64,000 nt of DNA from Metarhizium brunneum (lineage: Eukaryota; Ascomycota; Sordariomycetes; Hypocreales; Clavicipitaceae), in the NCBI RefSeq assembly GCF_013426205.1, contig NC_089423.1:1054001-1118000 (forward strand), read 5' to 3'. The notes beneath the pieces are model-generated. The model was not told where the DNA came from. It saw only the letters and a program-made list of their open reading frames with translations, and did no database searches. Shown in pieces: positions 9,827 to 20,562 of this stretch; within the stretch, counting starts at the first letter, position 1; every line of letters starts with the position of its first letter. The position numbers and the translations under genes are program-made.

Positions 9827-10935
9827 ACACTCTCGTGGGGTGGGTCCAACGGGCCGGTTAAACTTCAAATATGGACTTATTGCGCCTAACTCTATTTTAC
9901 TCGACATGCAGGGGATTCACCACGCCCCTGCGGAGTTAACCTTAATTGCTAATTGCCCTGCCGCTTGCCGCGCTGCAGTCGAGGACGTGTTTAATGTCAA
10001 GCCACCCGCGCCTCCACTTTTTATTGCGGCTCCATCGGCAAATCGCACCACCTTCAGCCCATCTCAGCATTGTTCTGCTGATTCAACACCCAACGCATGA
10101 GTTCCCCCCGTCCGAATATATATATTGATTTACGTATTGACGAGGCTGTCCAATCGTACGCCAGAGATTGCCCAAACGCCAAGCAGAGGGCCCTCGCAGG
10201 ATTTCACCCGCTGCGGCGGGATCCAAATCCTCACTAGATGCGGCAATAAAGTCGAGTGTGGGGATTATTCGGCGGTTGAGAATGATCCAAGGGCGTCGTG
10301 GTCCTTGACTTGGCCGAGGGCGAGCGGAAGTAGCCAGCTCTCATGGGTTGTTGTCTCAGCATGCGAGGCGGTGTCGGGAGTCGGCAAGCGGGCGGGGCCA
10401 AGTGAAGATGCCAAAGAATAATCCATGTTTTCTCGTACCGAGGCATCTTTGGCATTATTGGTCTTTGCGTGTTGAAAATTCTCACCTCCTCCTTTTTTCG
10501 CACCGACCATGAATGGGGTTCTTCTGTTGTTATCCCTTTGGCCGAGAGAGGACCTCGGGGTTACACAGACTAAACACATGACCCGGTGGAAACCCTCGGC
10601 ACAGCCGTTCCCTTCATGTATGTAGTGGCCACTCGTCCCTACACTCCTTTGGAAAACCAAGGACCTTTGACATCCTACGAGATTATCTTTGAATTGATCC
10701 GTTTTCTGCTCCAAGACCTATCAAGCCCTTGTAACAGGGATACTTTCCGACATCGAGATACTACCGATATCGTAGTACGTATTGGATCTACACGCTAAGA
10801 GCTTGAAAGAGCTGTATGTATAGGCGGGCGGGCCCTGGCTGTGAGTAATAATTATTATATATACAATTATATAAAATAGCTCAAGTAGAATAAATAACTC
10901 TTGAATTTTTACATAAAAAGTAAAATAATACAAAG
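9827..10935. other. Intergenic, strongly AT-rich at 10840-10960
   Basis: No convincing gene; a 149-codon minus frame (10265-10714) has no recognisable domain. The AT-rich end abuts the retroelement remnant and is consistent with RIP-like decay. Confidence 0.5.
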
Positions 10936-11253
10936 CTAAATACTTGTTATAATACTACTACCAGCCAGGCAGCAGTATAGCAATAGCTGTTGCCTTGAAT
11001 GAGCGACTTGATGTTGACAGGTCAACTTTGCCGACTCTTCAGCTCGCAGCCTAATCGTCTGCATATTATCGATTTCCAACTGTAAAGGCTCGTCCAACTT
11101 AATTTGCAAAGAGTTTAGAAGCCGTCCTGCAGCCATCATTTCCTTGGCTGCTGCCGACGCTGCAACTAGCTCGGCTTCTGTACTAGAGGTTGTAACAACA
11201 CCCCAAATAACCATATGTAACCATATGCCCAGGTATGGTTCCGTCCAGGGCAA
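10936..11253 (-). pseudogene. Ty1/Copia RNase H remnant
   Basis: The minus frame contains TTSSTEAELVAASAAAKEMM, then an arginine/leucine helix, LNSLQIKL, and LEIDNMQTIRL. This matches the order of the Copia RNase H core (S-S/T-T-E-A-E-x-x-A...A-A-K-E...D-N). Only about 100 codons remain; no integrase, reverse transcriptase or LTR was found beside it. The flank towards lower coordinates is very AT-rich. It is a dead fragment of an element, ending 28 bp before the stop codon of the Zn2Cys6 regulator. Confidence 0.7.
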
Positions 11254-11280
11254 CTTCTTCTACTAATACCCATCTTCATC

Positions 11281-13402
11281 TCAATCTGTAAAGCACAGCC
11301 AATCCTGGTCTACATTTTCCTCAACCTGAAGCGAGGGTGGAATAGATACGAATAGGCTGTTCCAGTCAGGTTCAAAATCCGGAAGATTCGGCTGCTCTAC
11401 TGAATGTAGGCCGCGGGACAAGCGATGCTCATAGTCTTGCGAAATGCCGTGGAAAACACCGTATGCAGCCTCGGCGTTGGGCCAAAAGACGGCCAGCAAC
11501 TTTGTACATTTCAGCATCCCCTTGAGTCTTTCCGAAAGTTCGACGGCAACCAAGAAGGCTTTAGCCAGGACAGCGGATCGCAATTCCTGAACGAGTTGAA
11601 TGCCCACAGCAACAACGGCACCGACGACCGTGAAGGGACACTTTTTCAATTCGTCAACAGCTGCGATTTTCTCGACCGAAGAGATGATGGCATCGGCTGC
11701 CGCATTGCATACCCTCGGACTGTGCTCTAATACCTGGCTGTAGTTACGATGCAGGTGTAGGACGACCTGGTAGTAGTGTATTCGCAGCAGGTGTCTAAAA
11801 CACTCTTCGTGTTCTCCCCCCGACGACAAGTCACAGCTGATCAGCCACCGGCCCAGACGAAAATCAATTTGCGACAGCTCCGGCTTTGCTGACGCCGAGG
11901 GAGAGTTGAGAGTTAGAATGTCCAGAACGATGTAAGCGAGCTCGACCATTCGTAGATGATACGCCAACGCAGCCTGGCCAGGAGAGGCGTCCTCAACACG
12001 ACCATCGGTCTCCCGAGTCCATAAGGCTTCATTGAAGTCTTCTTCACACAGAGAGGACTGGTCGATATCTTCTCCCCGAATTGCGCACGGGCGCCCCAGC
12101 TCCAGCGATGCGAAAACTTCGGCCACGAATGCTGCCCAGAAAAGGCGCTTGTACATGGCGTGATCGAATCTGGGTAGCCTGTCATTATGTCGATGTAGAC
12201 CCAGTCCACTGGCAATCCGGATAGCCTCCCCAGTCCAGTACCAAGGGCCGCCGCTGATGGTGTCGCCATCATTGATATGCCAGGTAAAGAGCAGAGCTGC
12301 TTGCGCTAGATGCAGGCGGTCCGTCTCATGACGAAGATGGAAAAGCATGCTCGCCCGGCGGAAAAGGACAGATTTGACTGATCGCCGATCTTTTTTCACC
12401 AGGTGATGGGTGCAAACATGGGCCCCGGCCAGTAGCACTGCATGGAACAACAGTAACGGTGGTCGAGGAAGGAGGTTTCCGCTCGAGTCCAAGAACTTGG
12501 ACCTGGAGAGGATGGGGACAAGGGGATCAAGGTGCTGAAAGTAGGCCATGACCAGGGCTTGACGGACCTCCAAGACTGGAAACGATGACAAGTCGGTGGC
12601 AAGGTCGTCTGAAGGGTACAAGGAAAACTGTGACTGACAGCTCCACGACTTTAGAGGCCGGATCTGGGGATACGGATAGTGGAGCTGCGGCTGGTCGTCT
12701 CCGTCCGACTGAAGAGGCCGAGACTGGTTCGCACCCGCTGGGTAGGCGCCATTCGTGGGGAAAATGGGGGGTTGTTGCCAGGCAGACAAGCCCGACTGTG
12801 GGGTTTGCAAGAGCTGTTGGTTGGGTTGGGATATATCGACAAGAGCTGAATTCTTGGAAGGGCGTAGAGAGACAAGGTGGACCAGATTTGAAGCCGGGGT
12901 TCCTATGTATGCAACCCTGAAATTGTCTTCGAGTTCACTGACACGCCACCAGTCAGGAGAAGCTACGTCGTCAAAGAAGCGTACGAGTCCAGTAGAGGCC
13001 AGGTTATCAGGAGCTTCCGTAGGGTCTGTTGTCTGGGAGCCATCTGCAGTGTTGGAGTCACTTGTTCGAGCCTTGTGCGGACCACAGGCCGGTGGAATTG
13101 TTCTGGCAGACTCTAACTCCGAGACACGAGGCTGGATTGGAGAGTCGGTCAACAAGTCCACTGATGGACGCGAGGACGCTCCTCGATTTGGCGGTGGCCA
13201 TTCGGTTCTAACGCTGGGGCTCATGCGTTAGCTTTAGCACCATGTCAACATGAACGATCAAGGGACTAGACACATACATGCATTCTATTCCTCCATTGTC
13301 ACACGTAGTACAAGGGCCGCTTCCTTTGGACACCAGGTCGCATCGCACCTTGCGGCGTCGGCAGAGGTCACAAGATTTACGCTGCTGTCTGCGGAGTGCC
13401 AT
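11281..13402 (-). CDS. Zn2Cys6 transcription factor with fungal-specific TF domain
   Basis: Complement of exons 13278-13402 and 11281-13213, 685 aa. The 64-nt intron (GTATGT donor, GCTAAC branch, CCCAG acceptor) falls directly after the DNA-binding domain. The zinc cluster is canonical: C11-x2-C14-x6-C21-x9-C31-x2-C34-x6-C41 with the basic loop RRRKVRC. The middle shows the fungal-specific TF domain: the segment VRQALVMAYFQHLDPLVPIL and, further on, GEAIRIASGLGLHRHND...FWAAFVAEVFASLELGRP. Such proteins bind CGG triplets as monomers or dimers and often control adjacent catabolic or secondary-metabolite genes. It starts a block holding a permease and four enzyme genes whose promoters share CGG-N2-CCG sites, so it is the likely local regulator (inference). 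Its own promoter shows no exact copy of the site. Confidence 0.9.
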
Positions 13403-14419
13403 GGCTAAGCGTCCAAGTCAAAGCCAAGTTGCAACGGGTTCCAACATTGAACTTAGTATGCTGGGAGACGCCAGGAAAAGACGAAGGGTCAGGTCTGGTA
13501 TAATATACCTCGAGGAACGCAAGGCTCCTAGAGGACGGAGTCACGGACCAAGACGCGGGGTTGGGCCTAAACCTTCCGGGTGAATTGCTCGGGACCCGGC
13601 CACTTTTTGCTAGCACGGGCCCGGTTTGACCCACCACGCTGCCATTTCAGGCTAGCGTACGGTGGGCGATAGGCGACATTGGGATGAAGCCCTGAAATCG
13701 GCGGATAAATATTAAAACGGGTTAGCAGCTTAAATGTGTGGCCTTGAAGTATATTAGCCCAAGTACCTTGGTTAACTTTCTTTAATTTATATTATATTAC
13801 AGTAAATCTAATAGTTAATAGGCCCGCTATAAACTAATACCACTACCCCTGAACAAGCATCGCTAATTTTGTAGCGTTATTGCATCAGTGTAAGCCGAGT
13901 GCACTTCAACAGCCCAGCCCGTTACAGAATCACTTCTACCAGGCACTCAACTTCAATACACTACAGAAGCTATAAATGTAGCTATTCATCAAGTTTAGCT
14001 GCATTATTAATATCCATATTCTAGAAGACAATATAGATCAAAGAAGGAGGAAAATAGACCAAGTCCTACAGGTCTCATTATATTTGGATAATCAATTCCG
14101 TTGCCTTGGAAGAGCCCAGGTTTGTGTTTAATAGTGTTGACTTGGTGTGAGTCATGTACCAAGACATGATGAGTCACTGCCGTGCCATTAGGTATTTATA
14201 TATATGAGAGCTCTCAGCCAGAATTTAATACAAGTAAGATCAATCGCAACAAAATAGTTACTCCCAATATAAACTGGTTGCATACAGAATTGGTACTGCT
14301 CTCTCCCCATCGTATTATATTATATCTTGATAAGCCAAATTTACGCACGAGTACACAGTCGCCTAACAACACTTCACCCGACTTAGATCTACCGGCGCTA
14401 GCAGTCCAAAATCGATGAA
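13403..14419. other. AT-rich intergenic island (about 13700-14400)
   Basis: Promoter of the regulator followed by an AT-rich tract with many TA steps and no recognisable gene. Probably a RIP-decayed repeat, but no element family could be identified. Confidence 0.4.
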
Positions 14420-16422
14420 CTAGTCACGAGCAACTTCTGCCAAGAGCCGGGGTCCCTTGAATGTACGGCCAGCTTGGACGAACCAGTTGATGGCCGAGAA
14501 GATGACCATGATTCCAATCACGACCGAAGTATAATCTGAATGGTGGTTAGCCTTGACAGCCCTTCGAAGCAAGCAAGAGCAAGGGGATGCATGGCATACT
14601 CATGTTGGAGCCTGTCACAGGCAACTCGATCGGAAAGCAATACATGACCAGAATCAAGAGGAAGAACAATACGGTGACGGCGTTTGCAATCCAGCCAAGC
14701 GGGCCCAGTCGGATATATCTGTGCGGAGGGAGAACAGAGCTGGATCGTTTGTGCCAGAGCAGCAGAGCGGCAGGGAGGGCAAAGCTGCACTGTTGCAGGA
14801 CCAGTGCAGTACCGATGAATGCATTAAAGGCCGTCGAGGAGCCTAGGTAGATGCAGCCGATGATCAAAATGACGGTTGCGTTGGCCACGAGAGCCCAGAC
14901 CGGCACCTCCCATCGCGGGTGGATGCTGCCCATGAACTTGGATCCGATGATTGCATTGTCGCGAGCGAATGACCAGGTGAGTCGGGCAGTGACTTCGACA
15001 CATGCGTTGAGGGCAAAGCACGCGATGCAAAGAAGGAGCATCATGAAAATCGTGGCTGCAACGCCGGATCTTGTAGCCTGAAACCATATCTCGTAGATGG
15101 GAACCCTGGAAAGCGGAACTTTTTGTGAGAAGTCATGACATGTACAAAACCGTACCTCTCCACGGTGACATGGAATGCTTGACTTACCCCGTGATATTCT
15201 CCAGGACCTGACCGAAATCGGTCAAGGTATAAAGCATGGCGAGGCCAAAGGCAAAAGCGACGACGAAGCCAACGACAATGGTACTGAACAGGGCTCGAGG
15301 GACAGTCTTGCTGGCGTGAGCACATTCTTCGGCCAGATGCACAGCCCCATCGAGGCCGGCATACATGAAGTTGGGATTGGCCATTCCGGTCAAAAAGACG
15401 ACGGCGCGAGAATTCCAGCCCGACTCGGGCTTGGGAAAGTCGGTCCACACAAAAGTATTTGACTGGTAGGATTGTGCGCGAGCCAAGCAGCTGACGAAGA
15501 TGATGACGAATGTGAAGATGGAGAAAAAGACTGTTCAATCCAGCGTCAATGCACGGGTGACTCTGTTTTGCGAAGTACGAAACTTACAGCCGACGTCATG
15601 TATCCATCTCGTCCGGCGAAGCCCAAAGATGTTGTACAGAAGAAACACGAGATTTGTCGCCTGGAAATAGAGAAAGTATTCCCACGCAGGGATCTCCAAG
15701 TCAGGGTTGTAGAAGAGGCGTACCGCTGATATGAACTGTCCGGGCTGGATCGTAATCCCGCTGCAGATGGAAAGCCAACCAAAGATGTTGGATGCTGCGC
15801 ACCAGTAGCTCTATAGAAGCCCAGACGTCAGCAGGCGTGTCACCGGGACTGCGTTGGGGTTGACTTGCGAGATGGCGGTAAGCCTTCTTGGGCGCCAGAA
15901 TGGACGTCCAATGATACGGACCCCCTGCAGTGGGATAAACACTGGACAACTCGGCCATGGTGGCAGCCGAGCACGCCATGGCAAAGGTGACGACAAGCGT
16001 GCCGTAGATGACGGTGACGGTGCCCCCTTGCTCCAGGCCGATAACCATGGTGGCAGCCAGGCCGACCCAACAGTTGCAGATGTTATACCCGACACAGAGA
16101 ATGTCGAATGGGCCTACATCTCGTTTCGTCTGCTGCTCGAGGCCGAGGTTGTTTAGCGTTACATGAGTGTCCAATTGCTGCAGATGGCCTGGCTTTCAGT
16201 CAGGATGCCATTCAAGAAGAACGCAAGCTAGAGTAGGCCATTACATATCTCTACGTCGCCCCTCTTGTAGTCTAGAACCAACACTCCCTCAGTAGATGCT
16301 CTGGATATAGCTTGATCGGACATTAAGGAGTATTTGGACATACCTGCGACTGGACCCGTAGTGGGAGTCTCCGAAGAAGTCTTCATGCTTGCGGTGGGTT
16401 GGAATTGCTTTGGGTATGACAT
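14420..16422 (-). CDS. APC-family amine/amino-acid permease (choline/GABA permease type)
   Basis: Six exons on the minus strand: 16245-16422, 15869-16188, 15588-15810, 15188-15530, 14600-15105, 14420-14535. All phases match, giving 561 aa. About twelve membrane segments are visible, with the family's signature stretches TAGGPYHWTSILAP after the second or third helix, SYWCAASNIFGWLS, the glycine-rich ANPNFMYAGLDGAVHLAEEC, and the loop ARLTWSFARDNAI. This subfamily (fungal Hnm1/Uga4-like permeases) imports choline, GABA, polyamines or related amines with protons at the plasma membrane. The second intron (15811-15868) uses a GC donor (GCAAGT) with AG acceptor; no GT donor nearby restores the frame. 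The first donor, GTAATG, is also weak. It is divergent from the SDR gene, sharing a promoter with three CGGCTCCG sites. An internal ATG at residue 13 is an alternative start. Confidence 0.9.
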
Positions 16423-16576
16423 TGGAATTTCTGAGTGAAGCTTCCTTCAGAGATGGGACTTTCAACGGCGAAGTGGGCATCTTTGAGGAAATCGGGCAAA
16501 TTTGAGGCGATGCGGAATGTTCTATGCGCGTACAGACGCCGAGAGAGACGAGACTTGGGGAAATGGATCATATTGT

Positions 16577-16770
16577 CGGCTCCGAGACTGAGGGATCCTT
16601 GACCATTGGACAAGGGCTCAAAAATCAACAGTCGGACGGCTCGATTGTTGTACTGTGGCTGCTGAAGAGCGACCAGACGGATCCGGATCTCGGGCCAAGC
16701 GACTGCCGATCCAAACGCTCGGAGCCGATAGCCAATCAATCAAACAGATGGAAACTCGGCTCCGGAGCCG
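16577..16770. promoter_or_regulatory. Three CGGCTCCG operator-like sites in the permease/SDR divergent promoter
   Basis: CGGCTCCGAG at 16577-16586, its exact reverse complement CTCGGAGCCG at 16718-16727, and the perfect 14-bp palindrome CGGCTCCGGAGCCG at 16757-16770. The palindrome is 25 bp upstream of a TATAA (16796-16800), which is about 115 bp before the SDR ATG. The core is CGG-N2-CCG, a geometry fitting a Zn2Cys6 dimer. The same core recurs at the FMN-enzyme and ALDH/RidA-MAO promoters. Confidence 0.7.
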
Positions 16771-16913
16771 TCAACAGCATTCAACCTGGCCGAGATATAA
16801 CTACCAGATAAGCATGGACCTCGACTCCAATTGACACATGTTCAAAGATTGTCTCAATGCTCGTCTAGGATACTCGCGCTGTGCAGGGGCACAATCATCA
16901 CGACAAAGGTAAG

Positions 16914-17785
16914 ATGGCGGGTCTCTTCGATCTCACGGACAAGACCGTAGTCGCGACAGGGGCAACGAGGGGCATCGGCCAGTCCATGACAATAGGTCTA
17001 GCCGAATTAGGAGCCGACGTTATCAGCCTACAGGTATGTATATCTACCCTTGACTTAATACATCTACAGCTACCTGATACGGACAGAGGGACTTGAACAA
17101 CACGGAAACGCAAAACAAGGTGCTTGCTCTTGGCCGCAAATTCACAGCAATCCACTGCGATGTATCCAACAACACCCAGGTTCTCCAAGCTATGCGGGAA
17201 GCCTTGGCATTGACCCGGGTGGACATTCTATTGAATGCGGCTGGCTTACAGCGGCGGTCCCCGGCCCAAGACCTCTCGTATGAGGCATACGAGGAAGTCA
17301 TGGACGCCAATCTCTCCGCCACCTTTACGACTTGTCAAGAAGCCGGGAGGTACTGGCTAGACAAGGGCCAGCAAGGCGTCATCATCAATGTAGCCTCCGT
17401 CGTCGCTGTGCAAGGAGGTGTCAATATGGCGGCCTATGCCGCCAGCAAAGGTGGTGTACTGCAACTGACGAGAGCATTGAGCAACGAGTGGGCCGGCCGA
17501 GGCATTCGAGTGAATTGTGTGTCCCCAGGGTATGTGAATGCTGTCCCATCGAACAGGTTTGCATGCTTATTCGCAAAAAGCGAAATTGCTACAGATATCA
17601 ACAAAGACGTTCGAACAGAGCCCGAGTATCGGGACCACTACGACTTTCTCACCAAGCGTATTCCAATGGGCAGGTGGGGGGTGGCCGACGATTTCAAGGG
17701 CGTAGCTGTCTTCATGGCCAGCAAGGCGAGTTGTTACATGTCGGGAGAGAATCTTGTCATCGATGGCGGTTGGCTGGCAAGATGA
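16914..17785 (+). CDS. Short-chain dehydrogenase/reductase, 2-deoxy-gluconate-3-dehydrogenase-like
   Basis: Exons 16914-17033 and 17087-17785 give 272 aa; the 53-nt intron has a GTATGT donor and GACAG acceptor in phase 0. Classical SDR traits: TGATRGIG cofactor loop (15-22), catalytic S144, Y157 and K161 (YAASK), NAG-type motif LNAAG, and RVNCVSPG. Overall closest in style to KduD-like enzymes (about 250 aa), which oxidise or reduce sugar-acid or simple hydroxyl/keto groups with NAD(P). Just after SPG there is an insert absent from the family. Bases 17530-17580 (51 nt, GTATGT...AAAAAG) look like a second, in-frame intron; its removal gives SPG-EIATD and 255 aa, the usual size. Which form is made cannot be decided here. 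Divergent from the permease. Confidence 0.85.
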
Positions 17786-18711
17786 AGCTGAGTAGGATCA
17801 GTCAAGTCGTCTACACCGGGCAGTCGAGAGAAAACGTTTCTGGCCCGACGCCAGTTTTAGATTAAACAGAAAACCTGACAATAATTCTATAGTGACCGAA
17901 CGCATCCTATAGTGAAATTCCGTGGCAATGCCAAGCACCAACACAGTGCCTCTGAGAATTTGAATTTTTTTTTCCCTTCTTGTTCTTGGGAAGAACGGTA
18001 GCGCCAGAAACTCTCTACTTGATTTGCTGGTAGAGTTGACTAGAGCCCTAGGCAATGATAGCTTTTACTAGTAGTATCCGACCTGGCTTTGCATTTCTAC
18101 CTAAGCTGAATGACAATATACGGCTCATACGGTGTAGTGCTTCAAGGCAGAAATACTGAAAAGCGAGGCCCAAAACGCAAGTGCTTGATTCTTCATCATT
18201 ATTTGAGTACACATCTGGCCTGTACGGAGCCGACTCTTCATTAAGCAGCAGGGGTAGTGCTTTCGGTTGCCACTGTACCGCGGAACCTACCAGAATATGC
18301 ATCTTGGCCTTTATCGCCAAGGCAGATACAGTCATAGTCATTGCGCTGTCTCGTGTGTGTCTTCCATGGCATTACCCGGAGCACCGTGCGAAGCGGACAT
18401 GGCGACGCGGATTGTATCAAGGTACGAAGCATCGCTCTGACCGGCGGAAATCCGAATCCCGGCAAAGCTGTTGCAACAAAATTGAACCTCCCTCCGTCGG
18501 CACCGTCGGCTCCGGAGCACTTTGGAAAAATTACAAACAACTCCCTGAGGGATGTGTCGGGATCAATTTTTGAGCCAGGATGACCCGCGCCCAACCGACA
18601 AGTCGAGGAGAAATATTTAAATCATATTCAAGCAGGGACGTTTCAGTCTCTGCATACATTTGGCTGCAAGAGAAGAGTGAACTGCCTGCCTCTCGTAGCC
18701 AGAAGAACGAG
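17786..18711. other. Intergenic, promoter of the FMN enzyme
   Basis: No gene recognised. Contains operator-like sites (listed separately) and a TATA-like TATTTAAA at 18614-18620, about 92 bp before the FMN-enzyme ATG. Confidence 0.5.
18225..18518. promoter_or_regulatory. Two CGGCTCCG operator-like sites upstream of the FMN enzyme
   Basis: CGGAGCCG (reverse form) at 18225-18232 and CGGCTCCGGAGC at 18507-18518, which is 12 of the 14 bases of the palindrome found upstream of the SDR. A looser CGGAGCACCG lies near 18367. The second site is about 95 bp upstream of the TATA-like box. Confidence 0.65.
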
Positions 18712-20040
18712 ATGGAAATTCCGAACCCCGCCTCGAAGCCACGGCAGCCTGATCCCATCACAGTCGCAGAAGTCGAGGCAATTGCAGCCAAAGCATTGTC
18801 CAAACAGATTTACGAATTCTATGCGTCCGGCTCCGATGAACAGAAGCTGCTGAAAAGGAACATGTCTGGATATGACAGGTATATGCAGCCCAGCCCCTCG
18901 TGGAAAAAGTAATCTCGGTTCATGGTGGTTGCAGGTTGTACATCGTCCCCCGAGTTCTCCGTGATGTCTCCGACGTGGACACCAGGGTCGAGATGTTTGG
19001 CTCGAAATTGAACATGCCCATCGGCATTGCCCCCAGTGCGATGCAAAGACTGGCAGGCCGAGGCGGAGAGATTGATGTGGCACGCGCTGCTCTACACGAG
19101 CGAGTCAATTTCACGTTATCATCGCAGTCGACGACCTCACTCGAGAATGTCATGGTTGTGAAAACCAGTCAAGGTGATTCGACCCCGACGCCTGACTTCT
19201 GGTTCCAAATATACCTCACGCAGGACTTGGACAAGAGTGTGGACTTGATAAAACGGGCAGAAGGTAGGCCTTGCATCCGGGTCCGATAAAGTAATGGCAA
19301 GACTTGACGGTTGACTCGCCACAGTGGCGGGCTACAAAGCTCTTGTTGTCACGGTAGATACTCCGGTCCTGGGAAACCGTGTCAATGAAAGAAAAAACGT
19401 GCTAGCCCTGCCGCGCGGCATGAGGCTTGCGAATCTTGAAGGAGATGACGCGGATTCAGCAAAGACACCAACACCTACGCGCAACCGGCTGCTGATGGAC
19501 GCCCGCACCAAACATGATGCCAAGTTGGTCGTTGAACTCGGTGGCGGAGAAATGCATGCCTCGAATTTGTCTTGGGCCAAGACGCTGAGCTTCCTCCGAG
19601 ATGTGACGTCGATGAAGATTGTGTTGAAAGGAGTCATGACACCTCAAGATGCACGGCTGGCGATATTGTACGGCGCCGACGCAATTGTCGTGTCAAACCA
19701 TGGAGGTCGACAGCTGGACGAGGCACCGTCGACGATAGAGGTCTTGGCAGATATCGCGCACGCTGTCCGCGGTCGCATACCCATCATCTTGGACGGTGGT
19801 ATTCGTCGTGGCGCCGACGTTTTCAAGGCCATCGCTCTCGGTGCGGACCTTGTTTGGATTGGGAGACCTGTTCTTTGGGGTCTCGCCTACGACGGTGACA
19901 AAGGTGTCGGCGCGGTGCTGAATATTCTCGAGAGGGAACTCAGCCGCACAATGGCCTTGGCTGGGGTTAGAGAGATATCCGAGATAAGCAGCGCCTATTT
20001 AGCGGTAGCAAATCCGACCTTTGGAGTCACCAAGTTGTAA
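18712..20040 (+). CDS. FMN-dependent alpha-hydroxy-acid oxidase/dehydrogenase
   Basis: Three exons, 18712-18878, 18935-19263 and 19325-20040, all phases matching, give 403 aa. The ATG at 18712 is preferred because a TATA-like box lies just upstream; the frame itself is open back to 18580. Family landmarks: LYIVPRVLRDVSDVD, PIGIAPSAMQRL, WFQIYL, LVVTVDTPVLGNR, KIVLKGV, the active-site SNHGGRQLDEAP (about residue 288 on, with the catalytic His and substrate-binding Arg) and LDGGIRRGADVFKA for FMN phosphate binding. The family oxidises glycolate, lactate, mandelate or similar 2-hydroxy acids to 2-oxo acids. The C-terminal TKL may act as a weak peroxisomal PTS1. In this cluster a 2-hydroxy acid from the ALDH step is a plausible substrate (inference). 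Confidence 0.9.
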
Positions 20041-20562
20041 TAGACAGTTTGGCGACGGCTTCATGCAGGCCATTGGTAGTAACGCTTGGCCTGCAGAACG
20101 TTGAGAACCATCCTCCACATGTACCTAGCAACCAGAGTCTATAGTGGCAGCCGGACATGTCTTTTTGATATATACAGCTGAGGTTCATGGCTTTGAAAAC
20201 TGGGTTTAATCAGACATCACCAACTACGAAAATGGTTCCGTGACAGCCTTGATATCACCAAGTCAGAATTCTTGGCTATTCGTTAGAATCGTCTAATCAG
20301 TTGTCAATATACTCGCTATACCGTTACATTGTAGGCAGATATAAGGTAATCTTTGGTAGTCGTAACCGCTGCCGAGGCAAGCAGAATCTTTGGTGTACAG
20401 GGATGTGATGACTATTCTGATCGGGCTTTCACTTCAACACGGTCACAAAAGCCTAGTGAAACGCGCGATCAAAATGTAAATAGTCCGGTAAGCAGTTTTT
20501 ACTAACACTCCAAGGGAGCTGATTATGACATGTCTACCATCACTCCAGTATGTAGTATGGTG
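20041..20562. other. Intergenic between convergent genes
   Basis: Holds the 3' ends of the FMN enzyme and the aldehyde dehydrogenase. Nothing else recognised. Confidence 0.5.

Noticed and set aside
18828..18836. CGGCTCCGA inside the FMN-enzyme first exon
   Set aside because: Codes for conserved-position residues in the protein; not counted as an operator.
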